NCBI GenBank assembly: GCA_023481285.1 | Contig: JAMCWL010000054.1 | Location: forward strand, 1-54,881 | Length of the DNA: 54,881 bases | DNA from: Actinomycetota bacterium | GTDB lineage: Bacteria > Actinomycetota > Aquicultoria > Aquicultorales > JAMCWL01 | Reading direction: 5' to 3' | Shown here: piece by piece, positions 24,438 through 33,919 of the stretch | How the letters are laid out: every line of letters starts with the position of its first letter | How positions within the stretch are numbered: the first letter of the stretch is position 1 | The notes under the pieces: model-generated | Database searches by the model: none | What the model was told of the DNA's origin: nothing | Seen by the model: only the letters and a program-made list of their open reading frames with translations | Made by a program: the position numbers and the translations under genes

Positions 24438-26033
24438 ATGAACCGCAGCAGAACATCCAGACGCGCGCTGGTCGCGCTACTCACCTTCCTTCTCATTATT
24501 CTGCAAGTTGGAGGGGCTTTTGCAAGCGGCTATTCAACCAGGATGGCCGCGGTCAACGAGGCGACCCGACATCTTGGCGAACCCTATGTTTGGGGTAGCG
24601 GCTGGCCGCCGGGCTTCGACTGCTCCGGCTATATCAACTATGTCATGATGCTCGCAGGCGTGAGCGGTTTTTACTCCGGCGCGTACTCCCATGGACCGAC
24701 CTCCGACATCCATGCCGAGAGCCTCTCCTATCCGATCGAGGTCAACCAGCTCGCACCGGGCGACCTCCTCTTCCTCGATAGAACTTACGACGCCAACTAC
24801 GACGGCGTGCTCAATTACCTTGATAATTGGACGCACGTCGGCGTCTACGAGGGTAATGGATCGATCCTCCAGGCTGGAGGGGGCGGGGTCTCACGCCGCC
24901 TGCTGACGGACTGGACGAGCCTCGGCTACAAGCCATACGCTACAAGCTTCGCAGGAGCCCGCCGGATTAAATCGAACCTCTTCCCGGGAGGCGACTCTTC
25001 ATTCGACGCCAAAGAAGGCATCAATTACTTCGCGGGCGATTTTAACGGCGATGGAAAAGACGACGTCGTCGCATTTCAGGATTATACGAGAGGCGCGACA
25101 GGGATATGGTCGTACATCACGAAAGCGACCGGGACCATCGATACCTCCACCCCCGCCAACATCACCCTTGCCCCGTCGCTCACCTGGTTGAGCGCTAACG
25201 GCGCTTATTACTGGAAAAACGCGAAGTCCGTCGCCGTCGACTTCGATGGAGACGGCAAGGCCGACATTCTCTCCCTCTACAATTACGGCGGGACAAAGAC
25301 GGGCATCTTCCTATTCAAGTCGACCGGAAATGGATTTGTCGTCTCAAAAGTTTTTGAAAGCCAGTACTGGGATTGGAACAACACCAAGCTCGTGGTCGGC
25401 GACTTCAACGCCGATGGGAAGCAGGAGGTACTCGCCTTTTACACCTACGGAGGGAGTAAAACGGGCGTCTTCCTCTTCAAGCTTAACGCGTCGGGACAGT
25501 TCGATTACCCGAAGATGATATTCTACTCCCCCTACTGGAACTGGAGCCAGACCAAGCTTATAGCCGGTAAGAACAGAGGAGGCAAGCAGGATAACGTCAT
25601 CGCCGTCTATGATTACGGGGGCACGACGACGGGGCTCTGGCTCTTCGCCTTCGATGCGAACGGCGATCTAGTATACCCGACGTTGATCTTCTCCTCGCCA
25701 TACTGGGATGCCGCCAGGTCGACTTTTGCGATGGGCGACATCAACAACGACGGCAAGGACGATATTCTGGCCTTCTACAACTACGGCGGGTCCCACACAG
25801 GCATTCACGCCTTCTACTCGACTGGGGCTTCCTTTGCCTATCCAAACCTGGCCTTCGACTCCAACCAGTGGGACGCGAGCCGGAGTGCCTTTCTCCCAGG
25901 CGACTTCAATGGGGATGGCGAGGTCGAGATTATGGCCGTGTATAATTACATGAATGGGCCGACCGGCGCCTTCCTGTTCGCACCCGCCAACAACAAGCTG
26001 CTCGTCTACGGGCCCGTCTGGTCCGGTCCTTAA
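24438..26033 (+). CDS. Secreted NlpC/P60 peptidase with FG-GAP/VCBS repeats
   Basis: 531 residues. Signal peptide (about 1-29, ending near GGAFASG). NlpC/P60-like fold (about 35-175) with catalytic Cys in 'GFDCSGYINYV' and His in 'NWTHVGVYEG', suggesting cleavage of peptidoglycan stem peptides. The C-terminal 350 residues form about six FG-GAP repeats with calcium-loop patterns such as 'GDFNGDGKDDV' and 'GDINNDGKDDI', each followed by 'YNYGG..TG', predicting a seven-bladed-type propeller for binding carbohydrate or protein. Calcium-dependent surface attachment is likely. It opens a cell-surface/polysaccharide region. Ribosome site GAGAGGTGA. Confidence 0.88.
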   Translation: MNRSRTSRRALVALLTFLLIILQVGGAFASGYSTRMAAVNEATRHLGEPYVWGSGWPPGFDCSGYINYVMMLAGVSGFYSGAYSHGPTSDIHAESLSYPIEVNQLAPGDLLFLDRTYDANYDGVLNYLDNWTHVGVYEGNGSILQAGGGGVSRRLLTDWTSLGYKPYATSFAGARRIKSNLFPGGDSSFDAKEGINYFAGDFNGDGKDDVVAFQDYTRGATGIWSYITKATGTIDTSTPANITLAPSLTWLSANGAYYWKNAKSVAVDFDGDGKADILSLYNYGGTKTGIFLFKSTGNGFVVSKVFESQYWDWNNTKLVVGDFNADGKQEVLAFYTYGGSKTGVFLFKLNASGQFDYPKMIFYSPYWNWSQTKLIAGKNRGGKQDNVIAVYDYGGTTTGLWLFAFDANGDLVYPTLIFSSPYWDAARSTFAMGDINNDGKDDILAFYNYGGSHTGIHAFYSTGASFAYPNLAFDSNQWDASRSAFLPGDFNGDGEVEIMAVYNYMNGPTGAFLFAPANNKLLVYGPVWSGP

Positions 26034-26162
26034 TGAAACGCTTGTCTCTTACCCAAAGACCGCTTCTTAAGAGTTATGGTAGGATATGAGCGACATTTTG
26101 GATTTACGGCAGCCAGCGTAGAGTGGGTGGGCCAAGTAGTTGGATTGCCAAGGAGGAGATCT

Positions 26163-26660
26163 ATGGTCATCGATAAGCAGGGGAGATTATTTGGAAAGCT
26201 AAATGCGGTCGACGCCGCCATCGTCTTCGCGCTCGTAGCCGGCGTCGTCCTTTTCGGGGCGCGTCGCTTCGGGGCGGTTAAAATCGGTCCTCCCGAGGAG
26301 AAGCCCGTCACCTTACAGCTCCTCACCGATGCGGTCACTCCGGAGACGGTCGCAAATATCGATAAGAACGGGCAGCTTTTCCTCATAATCGGGGTCGACT
26401 CCGTGCCTCTAGGCAAGATTACGGATATCTCCAGCCGCCCGGCAGAAGTGCGAATAGAGCACAGCGTGACCGGTAAGGTGACTTACGCCGCCGACCCGCG
26501 CCGTAGCCAGCTCCTTCTTACCATAAAAGGCAAGGGCACGCTAACCAAGCAGATTGTAACGATTTCGGGAAACACGGTTCTCGTCGGCGACAAAGTCGGG
26601 CTTAAGACCCAGCGAACGCGGTTTGACGCGGAAATCGTCCAGCTTAAATATGGGGAATAG
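26163..26660 (+). CDS. DUF4330 family membrane-anchored protein
   Basis: 165 residues from ATG 26163, preceded by AAGGAGGAGATCT; the longer track version has no ribosome site. The N-terminal 'DKQGRLFGKLNAVDAAIVFAL' region (in part GRLFGKLNAVDA) and one transmembrane helix are typical of DUF4330, followed by a beta-rich extracytoplasmic part. Members of this family sit next to polysaccharide polymerase or ligase genes, as here, but have no established function. It ends three bases before the next gene, so they are surely co-transcribed. Confidence 0.8.
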   Translation: MVIDKQGRLFGKLNAVDAAIVFALVAGVVLFGARRFGAVKIGPPEEKPVTLQLLTDAVTPETVANIDKNGQLFLIIGVDSVPLGKITDISSRPAEVRIEHSVTGKVTYAADPRRSQLLLTIKGKGTLTKQIVTISGNTVLVGDKVGLKTQRTRFDAEIVQLKYGE

Positions 26661-26663
26661 CTC

Positions 26664-28253
26664 GTGAAAGATTTCGGGGCCTTCGACGGCATCGCCAGAT
26701 CGAGCTCGGCTTTTCGAATCGGCGAGCGGTTCGATCAAGAAAGCGAAATAGCGCTCGCAGGTAGCCTTACCGGTCGGATGCTTGACGCATTCGCCCGCCT
26801 GCTGGCCGGAAGCGCGATAGCTCGCTATCTCAAGCGGGAGACAGCCTACCGCTCGATCCTCTCGTCGAGCTTTGTGGCGAGATTGCTCACCGCTCTCTTC
26901 GAGGCTTTGCACAGGCCCGTGGCTCGAGTCGCCAGCCTCATCGACGGTAGTTTTACGGGCTGGCGCCGGATCTGGGCCGGCTCACGGGTCTCCGACTACT
27001 GGCGGTATCTCTACCGCTTTGAAACAGGCGTGGTCTTTTTGGCCCTCTTCATTCCGGTCGAGCTCTACCTCTTTCAATTCCTACCCAGAACCGTCAAGTA
27101 CCTCGTTGAGCTCGGGCTGTTCGTCATGACGGGAGTGCTCTTCCTCTCCGCCCTGGCCGGGCGGCGAAGGTTTTTCTGGACCGAGCTGGAACTACCCGTC
27201 TCGGCTTTCGCCGTGGTGGCCTTGTTATCGGCCGTCGTCAACGGCGTGCCCCTCATAATAACGATTGCAGGGATAAGGGCTCTCCTTCAGTTCTACCTCC
27301 TCTATTTCATCGTCGTTCAAGCCAGCTTCGACCGCGTCTGGTTGAAGCGGCTCGTCCTCGGTCTGCTCGGCTTTGCCGTGCTTCTGGCCCTCTTCGGGCT
27401 TACGCAGAAGCTTACCGGCGTCAAAACGCCCATTATGGTGGACATCAGAGAGACGACGATCAAGGGTAGGATAATCTCGACGTTCGCCAACCCGAATAAT
27501 TTCGGTGGTTTTCTCCTACTCATGCTTCCAGGAGCGATAGCGCTCTTTGTGACCCGTGTCAAAGCCGGTCTCCGATTCTTTGCCGGCTTTGCCGTCCTGG
27601 CCATGCTGCCGGCCCTGATCTTCACTTACTCGCGCGGGGCCTGGATCGGTTTCGGGGCGGCCCTCGTCATCCTCTCGATCCTCCTTGACAGGCGGATCCT
27701 CGTCGGTCTTGCCTTGGCCGTTGTCGCTCTTTTCGTGCTCGTCCCAAATGTCATCGACCGGTTGGCGTTCGCTCTCAGTACCAGCTATATAAAGACAAGC
27801 ATAGAGGCAGGCCGTCTCTTTTACTGGCAAAAAGCGCTGGACATCATGATGACCAATCCCCTCCTCGGGGTCGGCCCCGGGCGCTTTGGCGGAGCGGTTG
27901 CCGCCGTCTTCGGGGCGCCGGCCAACGCCCTCATCGGGCTCGCGCCGAACTATAAGCTCTGGGTGGACAGCCAGATCTTTCAGGTCATCGCCGAGCTCGG
28001 TATGCTCGGGCTTGCGGTCTTCTTTTGGGTTCCGCTCACCTTCGTTAAAAACGCCATCGCCTTCATGAAGAGAGAGGAAGATCCATTTTGGCGGGCGTAC
28101 GCGGCGGGTGCGATCGCCTCCATAACGGGCATTCTGATCCAGGGGGTGGTCGTCGGCGTCTGGGAGACGCACCAAATCTCGGCCTTTTTCTGGTTGACCA
28201 TGGCGATCGTCATGTCCCTTGCCATTCGCGTAAGCTCAGGGGCTGATGCTTAG
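26664..28253 (+). CDS. O-antigen ligase/polymerase-like membrane protein (Wzy_C)
   Basis: 529 residues, GTG start. A soluble N-terminal region of about 110 residues is followed by ten or so transmembrane helices with the large exterior loop and 'FANPNNFGGFLLLMLPG' and 'MTNPLLGVGPGRFGG' motifs typical of WaaL/Wzy-type enzymes. It would polymerise or transfer lipid-linked glycans at the outer face of the membrane. The unusually long soluble N-terminus is not part of the family core. Flanked by DUF4330 and glycosyltransferase genes in one operon. Confidence 0.85.
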   Translation: MKDFGAFDGIARSSSAFRIGERFDQESEIALAGSLTGRMLDAFARLLAGSAIARYLKRETAYRSILSSSFVARLLTALFEALHRPVARVASLIDGSFTGWRRIWAGSRVSDYWRYLYRFETGVVFLALFIPVELYLFQFLPRTVKYLVELGLFVMTGVLFLSALAGRRRFFWTELELPVSAFAVVALLSAVVNGVPLIITIAGIRALLQFYLLYFIVVQASFDRVWLKRLVLGLLGFAVLLALFGLTQKLTGVKTPIMVDIRETTIKGRIISTFANPNNFGGFLLLMLPGAIALFVTRVKAGLRFFAGFAVLAMLPALIFTYSRGAWIGFGAALVILSILLDRRILVGLALAVVALFVLVPNVIDRLAFALSTSYIKTSIEAGRLFYWQKALDIMMTNPLLGVGPGRFGGAVAAVFGAPANALIGLAPNYKLWVDSQIFQVIAELGMLGLAVFFWVPLTFVKNAIAFMKREEDPFWRAYAAGAIASITGILIQGVVVGVWETHQISAFFWLTMAIVMSLAIRVSSGADA

Positions 28254-29387
28254 TTGACCAAGGTGATGCTCGTCTTTGGCGGTGGCGACGAGGGAGGCGG
28301 TCCCGCCTACCTGAAGAGCTTCCTTAAAAACCTCGACAAGAAGCGCTTCGAGGTGGTTTACGTCTCGCTGGGCCGCGATAGCCTCTCCAAAGAGCTTGAA
28401 GGTCACGTCTCTTCGGTCGAGATTCTTGAGGGTTGGCGAGGATCGCTCTTCCTCTCGGCGCTCGGCGTTTATCGGGCGCTAAAGATGTACAACCCGGATG
28501 TCATCCACACGCATGGCCTTCGCGCCAACCTTGCCGGAAGGCTTGCCGGGAGAGCGAAAGGAGTTCCGGTGGTTACGACCGTTCATTCCGCAATTTCCAG
28601 GGATTATGCGAATGCTTTAAAACAATTCTGGGCGCCCAGGATCGATAATCTGACGCTCTCCTTGACCGACAGGTTTATCGTGGTTTCTGAAGCTATTAAG
28701 GAAGACCTGGTCAACAGAGGGATGCCGCCCGAAAATATCTCGATCGTCTACAACGGAGTCGATATTCCGGGAGAGCGGCCGCCATCAAGTGACGGTAGAA
28801 CGCGGATTGGACTTTATGCCGAGCAATTTGTCGTAGGAACCGTCGCCAGATTGGAGCCAAATAAAGGGATTAAGTATCTCATAAGAGCAGCCAAGGAATT
28901 AAAGCCTAAGCTTGCCAACGTAAAGGTGGTCGTCATCGGGGCAGGAAGAGACAGGCAGGAGCTGGAGAGGGAGTCGGAGAGGCTTGGCCTGACGGACATC
29001 ATCGACTTTCTAGGTTTCCGGGAAGACGCGAGGTCGCTGATGACGTCCTTCGACGTTTTTACGCTGCCGTCACTGATGGAAGGGTTTGCACTCGTCGTCA
29101 TCGAGGCCATGGCCGCCGGCATCCCGGTGGTCGCATCGAAGGTCGGCGGAGTACCCGAAATCATTCAGGATGGTCGGAACGGCCTCCTTGTCGAGCCGGG
29201 CGACCCCCGGTCGCTTGCCGAGGCCATCTTTAAGCTCCAGGAATCACCCGATCTTAGAAGCATGATCGTGGCCGAGGCCTACAAGGACTTCAACGATAGG
29301 TTCACAACCGAACGATTTGTCACCGAAACGGAAAACGTTCTTGAAGAAACGGCGATGGCCGTTAGAAAGGGTATTGCCGTCCCTTAA
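28254..29387 (+). CDS. GT4-family glycosyltransferase
   Basis: 377 residues. TTG start overlapping the previous stop. GT-B fold with N-terminal 'GGGDEGGGPAYLKSFLKNL', acceptor-domain 'DVIHTHGLRANLAGR', and donor-domain 'VGTVARLEPNKGIKYLI' and 'LPSLMEGFALVVIEAMAAG', the E-x7-E retaining motif. It transfers a sugar from a nucleotide sugar to a cell-surface glycan intermediate. Sugar specificity cannot be read from sequence. Confidence 0.9.
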   Translation: MTKVMLVFGGGDEGGGPAYLKSFLKNLDKKRFEVVYVSLGRDSLSKELEGHVSSVEILEGWRGSLFLSALGVYRALKMYNPDVIHTHGLRANLAGRLAGRAKGVPVVTTVHSAISRDYANALKQFWAPRIDNLTLSLTDRFIVVSEAIKEDLVNRGMPPENISIVYNGVDIPGERPPSSDGRTRIGLYAEQFVVGTVARLEPNKGIKYLIRAAKELKPKLANVKVVVIGAGRDRQELERESERLGLTDIIDFLGFREDARSLMTSFDVFTLPSLMEGFALVVIEAMAAGIPVVASKVGGVPEIIQDGRNGLLVEPGDPRSLAEAIFKLQESPDLRSMIVAEAYKDFNDRFTTERFVTETENVLEETAMAVRKGIAVP

Positions 29388-29430
29388 GGTTTCGAATCAT
29401 ACTCTCACGTAATCTATGAAAGTGTTAAGT

Positions 29431-29514
29431 GGTACCAGGTACCAAATCGGAGTAAGAAAATGCCCTTTTTCTAAGAAAAACCGCAGGTAGATAAAGTTTG
29501 CGGTGCCAGGCACC
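29431..29514. repeat. Paired palindromes GGTACCAGGTACC and GGTGCCAGGCACC
   Basis: Two 13-base palindromes of the same design (29431-29443 and 29502-29514) flank a 58-base A/T-rich spacer with a small self-complementary stretch. The second overlaps the ribosome-binding site of the methyltransferase gene (CACCAGGAGGG). They look like two diverged ends of one dispersed element. Confidence 0.55.
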
Positions 29515-29527
29515 AGGAGGGTTAGGG

Positions 29528-30433
29528 ATGGATGCCTTCGATTACTCTAAAGACTTTGAAGAAGCAATCGAGCATTTTCATAGAGGAATGGAGGATTGGC
29601 CAAACTATCGGAACTACATTGAGGCCCATCTCGGCGGTCCGGATAGCCGCGTCGTCAATTTTGCAAATAGATTATGCCCCGAGATCGAATACCGTTGCGG
29701 GCGCATAAGGGATAGACGAGTATTGGATTTCGGCTGCGGTACGGGTGCCACGACGGTGGCCCTGGCGCAGTACTCCCGACACGTCTGCGCCTTTGACGTG
29801 GACGAGGAGAGCGTCGAGGTTTGCAGGCGTCGGTTGAGGGAGCATGGCCTGGAGAGCGTCGCGGAGCTCTATTTCGCCGATGACCTCGATGAGGTCAAAG
29901 ATTCGATGGGCTCTTTTGACCTGATACTGGTAAACGGCGTTCTTGAGCACATACCCCTGACAAAGACCGGGCTGAGAGGTAAAGTGGTGCGGTCCCTCTT
30001 TAATATGCTGAAAAGGCCGGGTTATCTATTTATAACCGAGACCCCCAACAGGCTCTGGCCCTTTGATTTTCACTCAACCCAGTTGCTTTGGATTCCCTGG
30101 ACGAGGGCCGGATCCGAGTGGTCGTATAAGAGGGCGATAAAGAAAGGTAGACATGCGGACGCTCCAAGGATAAGCAAAGGTCCTTTGGGCCTTGAAGAGG
30201 TTGGGGCCTGGGGGGCAACCTACTGGGAGATTATGCGCTATCTGAGGTCGGAGCAATTCGTATGCCTGAATAGAGTGCGGGGGCAAGATGATCATCTCGA
30301 TTACTCATCCCCCGAGAGTTGGAAACGGCGCCTCTTCGACTCCCTGATCTTTTGGTTCGCCGTCAAACTACTTCACGTGCCGATCACCGCTTTTGCGCCC
30401 AGTATCACCAATCTCGTCATTAAAAAGGTGTAG
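29528..30433 (+). CDS. SAM-dependent class I methyltransferase
   Basis: 301 residues from ATG 29528 after CAGGAGGG. The SAM-binding motif I is 'VLDFGCGTGATTVALAQ', motif II acidic 'AFDVDEESVEVCRRR', and 'DLILVNGVLEHIPL' is the post-motif typical of SAM methyltransferases acting on small or lipid-linked substrates. Location among glycosyltransferases suggests methylation of a surface sugar; substrate unknown. The C-terminal 100 residues are not informative. Confidence 0.86.
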   Translation: MDAFDYSKDFEEAIEHFHRGMEDWPNYRNYIEAHLGGPDSRVVNFANRLCPEIEYRCGRIRDRRVLDFGCGTGATTVALAQYSRHVCAFDVDEESVEVCRRRLREHGLESVAELYFADDLDEVKDSMGSFDLILVNGVLEHIPLTKTGLRGKVVRSLFNMLKRPGYLFITETPNRLWPFDFHSTQLLWIPWTRAGSEWSYKRAIKKGRHADAPRISKGPLGLEEVGAWGATYWEIMRYLRSEQFVCLNRVRGQDDHLDYSSPESWKRRLFDSLIFWFAVKLLHVPITAFAPSITNLVIKKV

Positions 30434-30511
30434 ATTTGTCGGTTAGCCAAGAACAAGTCTAAACCTGAGGAAGAGGTCGAGTATCACCTGTATGAGCGGT
30501 AAGCTTTCCAT

Positions 30512-31747
30512 CTAGCCCCCTGCCGATTTGATAGCCTCCTCATAAAGAGCGCTAAAGAGGCGGGCGGCCGTCCCAGCGTCGTGGTTTTCCCGAGCATAAG
30601 CGCGCCCCTGCTCCCCGAGCTTTCCGGTGAGCTCCCGGTCGGCTGCCAGCTCAAGAATCCCTTTCGCCAGAGCGACCGGATCCTGCTCGGCAACGAAATA
30701 GCCGGTTTCACCATGAACGATCAATTGCTTAAACCCTCCGACGGGCGTCGTTATGAGCGGTTTGCCGCTCGCCATCACTTCGAGCGCGGCCACCGAGACG
30801 CCCTCCTCGGCCCGCTCATCGCTTATCGAGGGAATGACCACGAGATCCGAAAGGTAGTAGAGCTGGCTCATCTTGCCGTGGGCGACGCTTCCAAGGAAGC
30901 GGACATTCTTTCGTAAGCCCAATCCGGCGCTCTCTTTTTCAAGCTCACCCCTCAATTCGCCGTCGCCGGCGAAGAGCAGGAGGGCGTTCGGCAGCGCTCT
31001 TAAAATCTCCGGCATCGCCTTGAGCGCGTTATCGACCCCTTTAACTCTAGCCAGGCGACAGGGGCAGAGGATAATATAGGGTTCATCTTCAATCCCCCAA
31101 TCTTCCAGGAGCTTCTCCTTGGGCCAAGTCCGGGCGTAAGCATTGGGCTCGATGAAGTTGCTGATTACCGAGACCTTTTCGGCGGGGACGCCACGGCTCA
31201 AAACATGGTCCCGGCGACCGCTCTCAACGGCGACGATCCGGTCCGCCCTGTCGAGCGCTTTCCCTTCTTGACCCGTGAAGTATCTCTCCGGCCAGGTGCC
31301 CTCTCTTAATGAACCTATGCTCAAAAACTCGTATCGGAAGAGGCCATGGATGGTCAAGACGACCGGCAACCTCTGGAGAGGGTCATACTTGGCGACCGCG
31401 TTGACGGCGAAGGCATCTTGAGCGTTAACGAGATCATAGCGGCGGTGGGCTCTTCTGACGACCAGGAGGGCGAAGATCAAGAGCTTGCGGATCTCATGCG
31501 ACCAGACGAGACCCCAGCCCCTGGCAACGCGGTTGATTAGAAAGGAGGGGGCCTTTACCAGCAACCAGTAGAACCAGCGGGGGTAGCTCGAAACGGAGGC
31601 GAGCTCAACCCGATGGCCGGCTTTTTCAAGGGCGTCCGCGAGGATCGCCATATGCGTCGAGAGGCCACCGGCATGCGGATACTCAAAGGCGGTGGCGAGG
31701 AGCACCCTCGTCGATCGGCCACTCGCACTGCTTATCTCTTCGACCAC
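30512..31747 (-). CDS. GT4-family glycosyltransferase
   Basis: 411 residues. GT-B fold with the N-terminal 'AFEYPHAGGLSTHMAILADAL' region and the donor domain 'LCPCRLARVKGVDNALKAM' and 'ISDERAEEGVSVAALEVMASG' carrying the E-x7-E signature. GTG start directly follows the TAA of the upstream GT2 gene with no spacer and a poor ribosome site, so translation probably depends on coupling. Convergent with the methyltransferase gene. Donor and acceptor unknown. Confidence 0.88.
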   Translation of the reverse strand: MVEEISSASGRSTRVLLATAFEYPHAGGLSTHMAILADALEKAGHRVELASVSSYPRWFYWLLVKAPSFLINRVARGWGLVWSHEIRKLLIFALLVVRRAHRRYDLVNAQDAFAVNAVAKYDPLQRLPVVLTIHGLFRYEFLSIGSLREGTWPERYFTGQEGKALDRADRIVAVESGRRDHVLSRGVPAEKVSVISNFIEPNAYARTWPKEKLLEDWGIEDEPYIILCPCRLARVKGVDNALKAMPEILRALPNALLLFAGDGELRGELEKESAGLGLRKNVRFLGSVAHGKMSQLYYLSDLVVIPSISDERAEEGVSVAALEVMASGKPLITTPVGGFKQLIVHGETGYFVAEQDPVALAKGILELAADRELTGKLGEQGRAYARENHDAGTAARLFSALYEEAIKSAGG

Positions 31748-32704
31748 TTAGACCACCAGCTCTATGTCTATCGGGAGCTCAGGTCCCCGGCCGGCCCTGA
31801 AAGAGCGGGCAAACCGGAAGAGCGCCGGGGAGATCGCGTGGAGTCGGATCGCCAAGCCTGCCTCAAACGAAGGGGCGCCCAATTCGGCCACCTGCCGGAA
31901 GGTCTCCCGGGCGGCGCCGTCGTCTCCAGAGAGCGACTGGACGATCCCCAGCTTGAAGAGGAGCTCAAGACGGCGGTGGGCGGCTATCTCCCTCTCTTCG
32001 TCATTCTCTTCAACCGACAGTATCTTATTATAGACATTGACAATGTCCTTGAGCATTCTTTCGGTGTTGGACGAGAGGCTCGAGGGGCGGCGTTTCCAAA
32101 CAGCAAGGGGCTCATCGATAAGGACCACCTCGAACTTCCCGGCGATGCGATACCAGAGATCGAAGTCGTCAGCCCCGTAAAAAGATTCGTCGAAAAAGCC
32201 AACCTCATCAAGGGCTCTCCTGCTTACCATCGCCCCGGCGGAGCAGATGAAATTATCTGCCAGAAGACGCTTGGTTATCCGGTCCCCCGTGCGGACGACC
32301 CTCCTCCAGCAGGCAATCCGATTTTCACCCTCCTGGACGTAGGTGTTCGCGGCCACAAGGCCGGCCTTAGGGTTGGCAAAGAAGGCTTCAACCCCGCGGC
32401 TTATCCTCTCGGGAAGCCAGAGGTCGTCCTGGTCGAGGAAGGCGACTAAATCGCCGTGAGAGGCGGCGACGCCGGCATTGCGGCTTGCCGCCACGCCCCT
32501 ATTCACCGGTCTCTCGATATACGTGATCCGTTCCCCATACTGGTGGAGCAACCCGGCGCTCTCGTCTGTCGAAGCGTCGTTGACGACGACCACCTCGAGC
32601 TTCGGATAGGTCTGGCTAAGGACGGATTCAAGCGTCTCGCAAATGTAGGCTGCTCCGTTGTAGACCGGAATTATCGCGCTTACGAGGGGCTCAAAGTCGT
32701 TCAC
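31748..32704 (-). CDS. GT2-family glycosyltransferase (paralogue A)
   Basis: 318 residues. GT-A fold: 'VSAIIPVYNGAAYICETLESV' (in part IIPVYNGAAYI), 'VVNDASTDES' and the metal motif 'AFLDQDDLW', with 'GADDFDLWYRIA' further on. It is a clear recent duplicate of the GT2 gene at 32957-33919. GTG start at 32704. Its leader retains the promoter, ribosome site and even the first two codons of a lost DUF1858 gene (see the matching leader at 34155). Head of an operon with the GT4 gene downstream. Confidence 0.9.
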   Translation of the reverse strand: MNDFEPLVSAIIPVYNGAAYICETLESVLSQTYPKLEVVVVNDASTDESAGLLHQYGERITYIERPVNRGVAASRNAGVAASHGDLVAFLDQDDLWLPERISRGVEAFFANPKAGLVAANTYVQEGENRIACWRRVVRTGDRITKRLLADNFICSAGAMVSRRALDEVGFFDESFYGADDFDLWYRIAGKFEVVLIDEPLAVWKRRPSSLSSNTERMLKDIVNVYNKILSVEENDEEREIAAHRRLELLFKLGIVQSLSGDDGAARETFRQVAELGAPSFEAGLAIRLHAISPALFRFARSFRAGRGPELPIDIELVV

Positions 32705-32790
32705 TCTCTACTCCACCGGTAATCCCTCCGGCTTGGCTAGCGCCGGTCTTACTTGAGAATTTTAGCACATTTTGGTGTAGTAAGTTCTCA
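32705..32790 (-). promoter_or_regulatory. Duplicated promoter/leader, copy A
   Basis: On the minus strand this region carries TGC-TAAAAT, an extended -10, then a GC-rich ACCGGCGC stretch and CGGAGGGATTACCG, all shared with the leader of the DUF1858 gene at 34155. After the shared part comes GTG-GAG-TAG, where the DUF1858 copy has ATG-GAG-ATA, and the reading then passes to the GT2 start. The rest of 32791-32956 shows no gene. Confidence 0.6.
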
Positions 32791-32956
32791 CGCTTACCGA
32801 CACAGCTTGCCGACAAGAACCAAGGTGCTGGAGGCTAACCTTATAAATCATGACTGTTCGCAAAGCAAGCTATCCAGGCGATGCCAAGTTCGTCAAGTGG
32901 AAGCGAACCTACAAGAATATTCCATATTTAAAAATTCGACGCGTATATCTTCTAAT

Positions 32957-33919
32957 TTAGACCACCAAATCCAGACCGGTAAGGGTCTCTTGCGCTCGGC
33001 CTGCTCTCTTCGAGCGTACCCAGCGGAAGAGTGACGGTGAAATTGCATGAAGCTTTATCGCGATAGCGACCTCGAGGGATGGAGCGCCCTTCTTGGCAAC
33101 CAACCGGAATGTATGGCGGGCGGCCTCGTCGTCCCTGGCTATAGATTGCAGTATCCCCAGCTTAAAGCGGTACTCGCTCCGTCGTCTGGCCGCTATCTTC
33201 CGCTCATCCTCATGCTCCTCGATGGCGAGGACTTTGTCATAGAAGCGTACCACGTTCGCGACCATCCGCTCTGCGTTGGAAGAGAAGCTTGCTGAGCGGT
33301 AACGCCAGACGGTGAGCGGCTCTTCCAGTAGCACGATCTCGAAGCGGCGGGCGATCCGGTACCAGAGATCATAATCCTCGGCTGATGAGAACGATTCGTC
33401 GAAAACGCCTTCCGTATCCAATACGCTGCGACCGACCAACGTGCTCGACGTGCAGATGAAGTTCTCTTCAAGCAACCGCTGAGTCGGACGTTTTCCCGTG
33501 CGCTCGACCCTTGTCCAGGACACGACGCGGCTTCCGCTTCTTTCATCCTGGATCAGCGTGTTGGTGGCGACCAGGCCGGCCGCGGGGTGCTCACGAAAAG
33601 CCTCGACCCCCCTTGCGATCCGGTCGGGAAGCCAGAGGTCGTCCGAGTCGATAAAGGCGACCAGGTCGCCGCGCGAGGCGGCGATGCCGCTATTCCGACT
33701 TGCCGCCACGCCCCCGTTTATCGGCCTTTCGATGTATGTAATCCGGCCGGTGTAGGACTTAAGAACCAGAGCGGTCTTGTCGGTGGAAGCGTCATTGACG
33801 ACGACTATCTCCATATTCGGATAGGTCTGGCTGAGGACGGATTCAAGCGTCTCGCGGATGTAAGCGGCCCCGTTGTAGACGGGAATGATTGCGCTGACGA
33901 GAGGCGCCCTTTCAATCAT
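32957..33919 (-). CDS. GT2-family glycosyltransferase (paralogue B)
   Basis: 320 residues from ATG 33919, which overlaps the DUF1858 stop (ATGATTGA); the track's upstream start is inside that gene. Same GT-A motifs as paralogue A: 'IIPVYNGAAYIRETL', 'VVNDASTDKT', 'AFIDSDDLWLPDRI' and 'SSAEDYDLWYRIARR'. High similarity along the whole length shows tandem duplication followed by divergence. Translationally coupled to the DUF1858 gene. Confidence 0.9.
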   Translation of the reverse strand: MIERAPLVSAIIPVYNGAAYIRETLESVLSQTYPNMEIVVVNDASTDKTALVLKSYTGRITYIERPINGGVAASRNSGIAASRGDLVAFIDSDDLWLPDRIARGVEAFREHPAAGLVATNTLIQDERSGSRVVSWTRVERTGKRPTQRLLEENFICTSSTLVGRSVLDTEGVFDESFSSAEDYDLWYRIARRFEIVLLEEPLTVWRYRSASFSSNAERMVANVVRFYDKVLAIEEHEDERKIAARRRSEYRFKLGILQSIARDDEAARHTFRLVAKKGAPSLEVAIAIKLHAISPSLFRWVRSKRAGRAQETLTGLDLVV

